Source: Bedellia somnulentella | Lineage: Eukaryota > Arthropoda > Insecta > Lepidoptera > Bedelliidae | Length of the DNA: 64,000 nt | NCBI GenBank assembly: GCA_963576735.1 | Contig: OY755190.1 | Span: 8,301,695-8,365,694 of the forward strand | Reading direction: 5' to 3' | In this document: positions 54,843 through 64,000 of the stretch, piece by piece | Numbering within the stretch: the first letter of the stretch is position 1 | How the letters are laid out: the number at the start of each line of letters is the position of its first letter | Position numbers and translations under genes: made by a program | The notes under the pieces: generated by a model | Seen by the model: the letters and a program-made list of their open reading frames with translations, nothing else | Databases searched by the model: none | Told to the model about the DNA's origin: nothing

Positions 54843-55548
54843 GTCCGGTCGACAAGTCGCAAAAAGTGGAGTTGGGTAGAAAAAGGTCGGAATTTAATGA
54901 AACTTGGAGATGTTTTTCAGGGATGGTTAATTAACATTTTGTCAAGTTTTGGACCTCGAGGACCCTGTGCATAAAGAGGAGGGGGGGGAGAACTGCAAAA
55001 ATCTCGACCTTTCGTCAGTTTTTCGTCAATTACCTTTTTTCCTTACATCCTACGACAAAAGCGTTCGGAAACATTTTGTAGTACGTAATATTAAAATTAT
55101 CTACAATTTGAGTACTCACATATGTCTGTATGTCAATTCCTTACTGAGATATGGCGCTTCACAGAAAATATTTTTTTCCGAAATTCAGTAAAAATACCTT
55201 AAAAAAGCAGAAACCAACCTTATTTCTTATTTTAATTGTTGTTATTATGGTCTGTAATTTTGAACCCGTTTAAATGGTAAAATTAAACAAAAAAGATTGT
55301 ATAATACTAGGAGCAAGTTTGTATGATTATATGATTGCAGGAAATAAGAGAGTAAACAGTAAACCTTTAATTAAACAATAAATTGATGTAATCGATTTTA
55401 AATTAAAAAGTAGCTTTTAGAATGGTGATTATAGTATTCTGGGGTAATTGTTTTCTAGTGATCGCAACATTACAGGGAAAAATATTGCTTTCTAAAAGAG
55501 GTACGCTCCCGTTGTATTATGACTCTGTCTATAGTGTTTATAGTCAAA
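54843..55548. mobile_element. ~700-bp unassigned insertion in block Z
   Basis: From tagtccggtcgacaagtcgc to gtgtttatagtc. The bounding sequences aagcccacata and aagccacata look like a slightly altered target duplication. An 80-codon open stretch at 54949-55191 has no recognisable motif. Confidence 0.45.
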
Positions 55549-57214
55549 GCCACATATAAACATGGCGTATTGTCATTCAGAAATGACATGTATGCAAATA
55601 AATATGCCTGGCATTAATTGAAGCGATTGAATGTGAGCAGTGATGAAAGAAACTTTAAATGTTTCAAATACAATACTACCCTGTGAACCTGGAGCGGTCG
55701 CGGTTAGTCGCCTCTAACATACACCCACCGGAAGAAATAGCGTAGTGCTATTCTAAGCGGACACTACAAAGCTAATTTAATTAAGAATTTGAGGTTAGTA
55801 ATTTAAGTGAGTATTTTGGTATTACATCGATTTAATGGATTACCGAGAACATAATCGGAAGCGGTAGAGTTACAACTTCTCTTAGTAACTAAACACTACG
55901 GCTTTAGGGGATGTAAACACGCTTTAACGCAACATGAATTAATATGCGATATTCAGTGTATTTATTGAAGGACTATAGTTCGTGATTTTCTCAATTACTT
56001 TTATAATACTTTCAGCAATGATTCCCGAAAACGGTTGGCCAGAGCCGCAGAATTTGGAAAGTTTCGGCCTTTGGAAGTTGAGTCGGAAGAATGTAATAAA
56101 ATAAAGAATGGGAAGGTTATGGGCTTTAGCTAAGTCACCTTAAAATCTCAAATGTCGTCACTTTCTACACCCGACGAAAGAAATAGGTTTCCTTGCATTG
56201 TAGGGCAAATTAAGCCATCGGCCGCCGCTAATTCTAACGCTTTAATATTTATAGCTGTAAGCATAATATATATGGGATAGAATTGTTAAACTCTTTCTAC
56301 AAAAAACACTGTTTTACGAACAAGTACATTTGGCGGGCTTATTATAATTTCTTCCAGACAACCATTCCATAATAAAACCAGTACAGTCGCCATCAGATAT
56401 ATCGGAGCGGCCGAGGTACTCAAATATATCTGAGCAGCAATAAATTTCATTAAATTCTTTACGGTAAATAAGGTCAAAAAGCTCTGAACATCCAATTCGC
56501 CACAAATATATGAGCAGTGGTTTTTCAATTAAATCTGAACACCTAAAGAGACAATAATATCTGAAAGCACAACTCGTCAAAGTTATCTGCTCAGACAGGG
56601 TGATCATAAATATCTGAACATTTAAGAAAAATATACCTTAAAGCACTAAGCATACAGTTTAAAATTCTTAATCGTGCTACGCTGGAATACATTTTCTACA
56701 CAACCACCATTTGGTTTTATCAATGTCAAAACTAAAAAGAGTCTTCTGCTGGGAGGTATGCCCCACTGGTTGTAAGGTCCCAACTAGTTCTACGGTTAGT
56801 ATATTATTAGAAAAAAAATACTAAATCGTTCCCCACTGACTAACTCCACTTTTTGACAGAAACAGGTAAGTACATGGTGTTAATAGAGGAATGGGTTTGT
56901 ATTTGTATAATTTTCACCGGTAAAAAAAAATAAAGAGGTAAAATAACTAAGAATTTTCGAAACATGTATGCCAATTTTACATTGTATGTACCAGGGTAGT
57001 ATAAATATAAATGCAGCTTTAATAAAATAAAAGGATAAACTAGTTTTTGCAAAATTGTACTTTTTCCTGCGGTTTTCTGTAACGTATTATACGTATTCAT
57101 ATATATATAATTATAACGTAATATATATAGCATTATATTAAATGAGGACAATAAATCTAAAGGCTTAATAAATAAAATAGAGAAAAAAAGAAGATGAATT
57201 CTTGATAAAAATAA

Positions 57215-57302
57215 ATACAAGTTAGGATTTGAACCCTGACGCAACGGATTACAATTATGATTTCTATTCGCTTAACCGCTTGGCCATGGTGACTGACACG
57301 AA
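57215..57302 (-). repeat. tRNA-like SINE head or tRNA pseudogene
   Basis: The reverse complement has accatggccaagcggttaagc (box A) and gggttcaaatcctaac (box B) at tRNA-Leu/Ser-like spacing, but the ends do not pair convincingly and a long T-rich body follows. Confidence 0.45.
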
Positions 57303-57869
57303 AGTGGATGAAATATTGCAAAGCATTCGTACTTATTTTAATTTGGCAGCTGTTATATTACCATAGATATAGAAGCACATGGATTAGCAGTAAGTGACAA
57401 ACGTCATAGCATAAACGTCAACAAAGGCAGGACCTCTCAGAGACGATAAAGGCCTCAACGATTTTGACATAAAACATGAAAGAAAATAATGGACTTATTT
57501 TAACCTTAATGATTTTTGATGAATGAAAAAAAATAAATCTAAATCAATACATATTCTTTGGCAAACACAAAATTATTAGCCATTTATGTCCAAACTAAGA
57601 CTGTAATAAATAATTATAGGTCTATATGATCTTAAACCAAAGTTTTCAATGCAAATATATGATAAAAAATATCTTGTGTCATCATAGTACTACAATTACC
57701 GTAAAGTTTACAATTGGGCAAAAATAACAAATACGTGAATTTTTATTAATTTTAATAGGGCTAGTATGGGATTCGCCATACTAATGTCACGCACACACAT
57801 TCATTTACGCACACCGTTGTACTTTTTTTTGGTCTCGCCTGTCGTATTAGTATTGCCAGTCTATATACG

Positions 57870-59026
57870 TAATTATAGCATAATAAATCTGCGAATCTAT
57901 GTATATATAAAAGAAAGTGGTGTTAGTAACACTATTTATAACTCAAGAACGGATGAACCGATTTGGCTAAAAATTGTTAGAGAGGTAGCTTAGAACCAGG
58001 AAAAGGACATAGGATATACTAATGGATTGGCCTAGCTTTACACGGGTAGCGTAGTTTTAAAAATAGCTGAGGTTTCTTCAATCGCTGCTCAACCTTTGTG
58101 AAATTTAGCACCACTTATAGCACTCCTGGATAGTTTAGCTTTGTGATTGTGAAAGCGCTTTAATGAACGGTTCAGTATCTCCGAAAATAAAACCATGCAA
58201 ACAAACAATCAGAGTTACAAACTTTGCATACATCATTCATATACTCACGGCTATTTTTTGCCCGAGCAACCATTACCAAAAAATAATCCAGCATTATTCA
58301 GTATTCACGTGCGACGACAGGACGCGATGGCTTATTTCATGTATAAGTTTGGTGTTTCTATACCGATTTCTATGATTCTTTTTTTATTGAATAGGTAATA
58401 ATGTAAACTTTTTTAAATAATAGATGAATGAGAGAACTATAAATGTTAGAGTAAATAAATATAATCAGGATGCACAGAACTGCTAAGCTATCAGGAGTTA
58501 CACGTGTTATTGTGAGTCAACCATAAAAGATAGACATATGATATTTTTTAGACAATTTTATGGCAAATATTTCCGTGATACATGATTTCTATGTAACTGT
58601 ATCCATTAACGCTGCACACGCGACAGGCTTAAAAAATGGAGTAACCTCTCCCGTTTTCCCAAAATTTTACTTCACTACTCTGCTGAAAAGTACACTATGA
58701 CCTGCCTAGGAGTATGAAGAATAATTCTACCAAGTATCGTTAAAATTCGTCGAGTAGTTTTTGTTTCCATAAGGAACATACAAACCGACAGACAGACAGA
58801 CAGACGGACGGGCAGACAGACAGACAGACCAAAATTTTACTGATTGCATTTTTGGCATCAGTATCGATCACTAATCACCCCCTGATAGTTATTTTGAAAA
58901 TATATTTAATGTACAGAATTGACCTCTCTACAGATTTATTATAAGTATAGATATCATATATCGGTAGGGAGTAAGCAGTATAAAAACTTTACACCATCCG
59001 TGCGAAGCCGGGGCGGACCACTAGTA
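57870..59026 (+). mobile_element. Helitron-like element
   Basis: Opens with acctatttataactcaag-type sequence (ctatttataactcaagaacg, gatgaaccgatttggctaaa, gttagagaggtagcttagaa) and closes with gtgcgaagccggggcggacc actagt. A (GACA)n microsatellite sits at 58787-58829. 58921-58950 (gacctctctacagatttatt) is the reverse complement of the window's last ~30 bp. No Rep/helicase motif was seen. Confidence 0.65.
58787..58829. repeat. (GACA)n microsatellite
   Basis: About ten gaca/gacg units with two interruptions, inside the Helitron-like element. Confidence 0.9.
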
Positions 59027-60492
59027 TTTGATAAAATACATGCAGTGAATTATATGCAATGACAGTTATGTTATCGTTTTTGTAAATTGGCAAATATTTT
59101 CTTCAAATGTGTTTCTTGTTACAAGACTGTAAAGTTGCTTTACGCAGATTTCTATTTTGTATACCTACTCATTTTGATACGATTACATTTAAACTGTATG
59201 CCTAGTGCTTTAAGGTATATTTTCCCTAAATGTTCAGATATTTATGATCACCCTGTCTGAGCAGATAACTTTGACGAGTTGTGCTTTCAGATATTATTGT
59301 CTCTTTGAGTGTTCAGATTTAATTGAAAAACCACTGCTCATATATTTGTGGCGAATTGGATGTTCAGATCTTATTGACCTTATTTACCGTAAAGAATTTA
59401 TTGAAATTTATTGCTGCTCAGATATATTTGAGTACCTCGGCCGCTCCGATATATCTGATGGCGACTGTACAATGATAGTCATATAGGTATGTGAGTAGGT
59501 CTGTATTATTGTAAAAACTTTCCACAAATCGAATTAGATAGACTACGAGTACCAACAATTTACATAATAAGGTTTACCAATAATTCTTAACTATTCAATC
59601 TTCGTCTGGTCTCGGCGTTGACGTTAGAAATTCCAAATTACTAATTATTGAACAAGTAATCAGAAGTGGTTGGTCAACAATTGCACTTAGTAACTAAACA
59701 CGGTCATTGTACAGGGCTGCCAACACAGCAACATGTCGATAGCCAATATGACATATATATCATTCAATATAGACTGAAACAATACTTCGTAACTAACTTG
59801 TAATGACCCGTAGCGACGTGACATATCCGATGTGGCGTTCGGTTTTATTGTCTGTGAGTTGCATAAGTTACACAGATGGTTTGAAATAAAAGATTATACC
59901 TAACCTAAACTAAACAATTATCAAATTGGTTGTAAATCCCAAAAATGATAGCTAGAGCTTTGGAATCAACAAGTACTTAAGAGCTTATTCCATTACACTT
60001 TGTCGTTTCTGAATTCAGACGTCCTTCGAAGTTACTGCCGCACTATACTACCTCTGGGAAACTGGAGCGGTCCACAATTTAAAAAAAACGTTTATTTTTG
60101 TGAATGGTGTATGGAGCGTAATTTTAATCGTTTTTGTTGATTCATTAACCCCCTTTCACATTTAGAAATTGAGCTTAGTAATTCAAGTTAGTATTAAGGA
60201 ATTCCACATCAATATTAATAGTTTACCAAGAACTTAATCGGAAGCGATAGAGTTACAACTTCACTTAGTAACCAAACACGACGGCTGTAGGGAATGCAAA
60301 CACGTCTTGAATCAATATCTATATTCAGTGTTTCAGAACTGGTTGTGTAGTTTGTAACTTTCCAAATTACTTTTATTATAGTCACAGCAATGAATTCCAG
60401 AATGGGTAGTCAGAGCCCTTGAATTAAAATATTTTCCGCCCTAAAAATTTTAGTGGGGAACAGATAACAGAGTAAAGAATGATTGGTTATGA

Positions 60493-60540
60493 CGGCGATA
60501 GGTCTGCCCACTATTACGTGAGTACACTTTTCATGCAAAC
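60493..60540 (+). repeat. SINE family A fragment
   Basis: cggcgataggtctgcccact and tgagtacacttttcatgcaa. About 48 bp, immediately upstream of the LINE. Confidence 0.6.
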
Positions 60541-60554
60541 TGATAAGAAAATGA

Positions 60555-61931
60555 TAGTACCAACAATATTATGTTTAAATATACCCTAATAACACCGTCA
60601 TATTACCTTATTTTCAATAAAAACCTTGAAATGGGAGTATTTTCTTGTTACTGGAAAAAAGCTTTTATCATACCAATACACAAGTTCGGGAACTTGTCTG
60701 ATAGCAGCAACTATAAGCCGGTTAGCATCTTGTCATGTTTATCAAAGGTTTTCGAGTCATTCGTATTTGATGCTTTGAGGTTCCATATGAAATCCTTTAT
60801 AGTTCCTGAACAACATGGTTTTATCAAGGGAAAATCCACTGTTACTAATTTAATGGAATACGTGAATTACATACACAAATCTTTTGGGGAACGTGCCCAG
60901 ATTGATGCTATTTATACCGATTTCATAAAAGCATTTGACAAGCTCATACATGTTATCATGAATGGTAAACTAGAGGCTTATGGGGGTCACGGGAGTTTAC
61001 TAAGGTGGCTTATATCATACTTAGAGAACAGGTCCCAACTAGTTGCATTACAGGGCTACCTTTCTAAACCGATAATAGCAACCTCTGGAATTCCCCAGGG
61101 ATCACTATTGGGACCGTTACTATTTAATATATTTATTAACGACCTGGTTGGCCATCTTCACAACTCCTGTCTTCTCTTTGCTGATAATTTAAAAGATCTT
61201 TAGGGTTGTTCATGCGCTTGACGACTGTGAGGATATTGACATAATTAATAATAAGGCAGTTGAGATCATATGAGGAAACGTGTAGGTATTTTAAACTGGA
61301 TCCTTTGCTTGCTCGCAGGCAACTCCAAGATTAAGCTACTTTTTACACAAGATTATTGGTGGTTCTATGTCATCCTCATTATTGCCCTTAATTCAGCTGA
61401 ACATTCCCCAAAGAGCACTGCGAAGTGCTCGCCCTCTGGCCATCCCGACTGTGCGAACAAAACATGGCCGCAAACAACCCTATCCACAGAGTCTGCCAAC
61501 TATACAATTAATTGTGTGCAATAGGTCAAGAATGCGCGCCTGACGTCTATAATGACACACTGTTTAGTTTTGAGAAAGATGTAGGCAGTTAGTGCCTGAA
61601 ATTAATTAATAAATTATTATTATTATTTTTCATTATTCAACTTCTTATTAAATACACATTTTCAAATGTTTTGATATTATCACTTTATTTTTATTATTTT
61701 ATTATTATTTTTGTTTGTAATTGACAATTTATATTGGGAATTTTAATTGTCTATTATAATTTTATTTTATTATAGTTTTTAATCAAATTTTAGTTGTATC
61801 TTTAAGTTATAATATGGTCAATGCTGTGTGCACTGTTGTTGGCATTATAAACGACCAAGACTTTAAAATTAATTTAAATGCAATTTATGTTATAATGCTA
61901 TTAGTGTGCCTTGAATAAATAAATAAATAAT
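60555..61931 (+). pseudogene. LINE reverse transcriptase with internal deletion
   Basis: Open from 60571 to 61203 (210 codons): WKKAFIIPIHKFGNLSDSSN, YKPVSILSCLSKVFESFV, EQHGFIKGKSTVTNLMEYV, motif A DAIYTDFIKAFDKL, motif B GIPQGSLLGPLLFNIFINDL and motif C LLFADNLKDL, where the second catalytic Asp is Asn. A stop follows. The remaining RT and thumb are mostly missing; the C-terminus (ALRSARPLAIPTVRTKHGRK) appears near 61410. The 3' tail is ccttgaataaataaataaat at 61911-61931. Confidence 0.8.
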
Positions 61932-62890
61932 TACAAGTATATATTCTCATAAATGCATATGTAAGCAAACAAAAAACTTAGTATATCTTACGAGTAATTC
62001 CTCCACCATCACGCCACGCCGCTGCTGGCAAAACCCTCGCCGGGTTGCATATTTTTATTTGCATTTTGAACATCTTTGCTCTCGTTTCATATCGTCTCGA
62101 CTTCCACTGCTCATTGTTGTCATCAAAGTGTCATAAACATAACATAAAAAGTGACGATATCTATGACACATCCGTAACTATCCAGCATATCGATGCGCAA
62201 AATCTGTTCATAAGAATGTATGGTTAAGAAGTAGTTTCGTAATGAGGTGCGCCTATCACGTGGGTACACAAAGTTGGCAAAATGAAGACCTAATTATTTT
62301 GTGGTTGGGATATATGTAGGGTAAAAGATGTGTAGCGTCAGCTTAGAATAGCACTAACCCATTTCTACCGTTAAGTGATCGTTGAAGGAAACTAAGGGTA
62401 TAATGGCTTCTAAAGTAATTATCGGGCCAAGTGAAAAAAAAAACACTCAACTTTCAAAATTGGCTAAGGAAATTCTCATTTTAGGGATTTACAGGCTAGG
62501 GTTGCCGAAAATTTATAATTGGCGCAAAGTGTATAAATTTCCACTGATTACAACTCAGATAGACTACCAGCTTTAACAATAATTCTTAACTATTCAATCT
62601 TCATCTCGTCACGGCGTTGTCGTTAGCAATTCCGAATTACTAATTACTGAAAAATTAATCAGAAGTGGCTGTTCAACAATTGCACTTAGTAACTAAACAC
62701 GGTCATTGTACAGGGCTGCCAACACAGCAACATGTCGATAGCCAATATGACGTCATTCAATATAGAGTGAAACAATACTTCGTAACTAACTTGTAATGAC
62801 CCGTAGCGCGCGTGGCATGTCCGATGAGGTGTTCGGTTGTATTGTCTGTGGGATGCATAAGTTATACAAATAAATTGAAATGAATGGTTA

Positions 62891-64000
62891 TTCCACCTAA
62901 ACTAAACAAAGCTCACGGTTATAAATCCCAAAAAGGGGAAACTAGAGAATTCGGTATGCAAAGTTTTATTTAAGTGATGCTGATTGCAAAACCATCTCGA
63001 GATATTAGGTTTATAAATATTATTCTCTTGAAATTTAATCAAATAAAGCTATGATGGCCTTTATTTTATAAAAAAAACTGTAACAGTGTTTGACCTTCAA
63101 TGTGATTTCAAAGACATTCTTTTTTGCAGTTAATTAATGTTATATCGAAAATCATAGGTTTATTTAATAAAATATTGTAATAATATAATTTGAGATCACT
63201 AATTCGTGTTTTTTTTTTCAATCATGACATTTTTACTAAACATTTCGCATGTTTTGCATGTCACTATGTATTTGATTTGCATGCTTTTGTCAATTTACGT
63301 GACAATGGCAAAATACCGAGCCAGGTACCTTTTCGCCAAATCAGGGCACATTGTGTATATTGTAAGTTTTGTGTTTTATGAATTATTATTATTTAGTTTT
63401 TTTCTAGTATATATAGGTTCTTTTTTTGTTGTTGTATAAGTTGTTTAAGTCTATGTTTATTGTTTTTTTATATTGTTTGTGTCCTCAAGAGGTGAATAGA
63501 GATTTTTTCTTTCTTTCTACGTGATTTTGTTGATCGATGACGTCATTAAGAGAAAAAGTTGAACAATCTTTGATAAATCATAACTTTATAATAACTCATT
63601 TAAAATGAAAAATATTCAAATAAGTCTTTTATTTTCGTGTTTACTATCAAATAAAAATATTTAATAAATACCAAAAAAAAACTTCGCATACCCAATTAAA
63701 AATTTCTAAGCAACTTTTGAAACTCTATTGAGGAGCTTTCGCCTCACCAACACAGGAAGAAACATACGACTATCGCGGGCAGAAATGGGTTTTAGTTTTT
63801 ATGGGTAGATTAGTAGAAATTGTTCTATTCTAACCCCTAAAAGTTTATAAACATACTTATATGCATCTTTAATTAGTAATCTTAAAAGGTAGACAACTTT
63901 GGAATATAAATAATTACATTATCTTTACACGAACAAATTAATTTATTACTAACCCATTTTTCAATAATCTATACTTATAATAAATCTGTAGAGAGGTCAA
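62891..64000. other. AT-rich end region
   Basis: A partial family-B piece at about 62910-62950 (cacggttataaatcccaaaa), a T-rich LINE-type 3' end at 63425-63520 (cctcaagaggtgaatagag), and at 63970-64000 the start of a Helitron-like element (ctatacttataataaatctg). The short open frames at 63190-63439 are T-rich and have no recognisable motif. Confidence 0.45.

Larger units (their letters stand above)
56381..59470. mobile_element. 3.09-kb element with ~285-bp inverted arms carrying a motif repeated about every 25 bp
   Basis: 56381-56668 is the reverse complement of 59187-59470. Outer ends are gtacagtcgccatcagatat and its complement; gtac on both sides could be a palindromic 4-bp target duplication. 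In the right arm, tcagata-like cores start near 59232, 59261, 59286, 59311, 59336, 59362, 59415 and 59453, several at 25-26 bp steps. The interior has no transposase that I recognise, but contains a tRNA-like SINE and a Helitron. Confidence 0.8.
54805..59900 (+). repeat. Repeat unit copy 2, expanded by two insertions
   Basis: Block Z starts near 54805 (tactcaatatgaaaaagccc). It is interrupted by ~700 bp (about 54843-55548) bounded by aagcccacata and aagccacata, and resumes at 55549 (tgtcattcagaaatgacatg). B piece 55695-55775 and block X 55815-56075 follow. After 56380 comes the 3.09-kb inverted-repeat element, then block Y 59595-59900 (ttgcacttagtaactaaaca, aatgacccgtagcgacgtg). Same order as copy 1. 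Confidence 0.7.
60040..62890 (+). repeat. Repeat unit copy 3, split by a LINE
   Basis: Starts with the same Helitron-like end remnant (ggaaactggagcggtccac). Block X runs 60110-60440 (gttgattcattaaccccctt, agcgatagagttacaacttc). Then SINE-A and LINE material (60493-61931) and a B piece (62320-62500), and block Y 62585-62880 (ccaacacagcaacatgtcga, aatgacccgtagcgcgcgtg). Confidence 0.7.

Noticed and set aside
54949..55191. 80-codon open frame
   Set aside because: No motif, and it lies inside an unassigned insertion; could be chance.
56286..56607. 97- and 80-codon open frames here and at 59244-59486 with nearly the same protein
   Set aside because: They are the two inverted arms of one element, so the similarity follows from the DNA repeat. 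No protein motif is present.
57215..57302. tRNA-Leu/Ser-like gene on the - strand
   Set aside because: Box spacing is plausible but the ends do not form an acceptor stem; kept only as a low-confidence SINE or pseudogene.

Overview
The window is a piece of an insect nuclear genome, almost certainly a moth or butterfly. The reasons are an intron-split digestive-type zinc carboxypeptidase gene, AT-rich DNA, and dense interspersed repeats whose termini are typical of lepidopteran genomes (Helitron ends closing in CTAGT, tRNA-derived SINEs, Jockey- and RTE-like LINE tails, mariner, hAT and PIF/Harbinger relics). I see no bacterial-type genes, operons, CRISPR arrays, rRNA or convincing functional tRNA genes.

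Region 1 (1-17.5 kb) is one host gene on the + strand: an M14 metallocarboxypeptidase. Five exons (819-995, 6410-6550, 9730-9959, 11079-11271, 17284-17460) join in frame into 305 residues plus stop and carry every catalytic residue. The 5' exon(s) for signal peptide and propeptide lie upstream of the window. The introns are largely transposons: fold-back elements, Helitron pieces, three SINE families, truncated LINEs and a ~119-bp minisatellite.

Region 2 (17.5-38 kb) is intergenic or intronic repeat DNA. It contains a broken second copy of carboxypeptidase exon 1 (22629-22784), LINE copies (one interrupted by a hAT element with a perfect 8-bp target duplication), a SINE inserted in a SINE, a Helitron interrupted by a SINE-like repeat, and a possible small signal-peptide exon at 33098.

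Region 3 (38-42 kb) holds a mariner broken only by three in-frame stops, next to the relic of a TE-type multi-copy protein gene that is itself interrupted by a LINE fragment with an 11-bp target duplication.

Region 4 (47357-53841) is the most interesting object: a complete 6.5-kb DNA transposon with terminal inverted repeats and a TAA target duplication. It encodes, on the - strand, a very long protein with an N-terminal Cys-rich part, a long conserved core, a PIN/XPG-like nuclease region and a Cys-rich tail. The coding region is frameshifted and interrupted by a second TIR element (also TAA), which itself carries a SINE with a 15-bp target duplication.

Region 5 (45-63 kb, flanking region 4) has three colinear copies of a ~1.7-kb repeat unit. 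Copy 2 is split by a 3.09-kb inverted-repeat element whose 285-bp arms carry a sequence motif repeated about every 25 bp; copy 3 is split by a LINE.

Family names below rest on motifs read by eye. No database search was possible.
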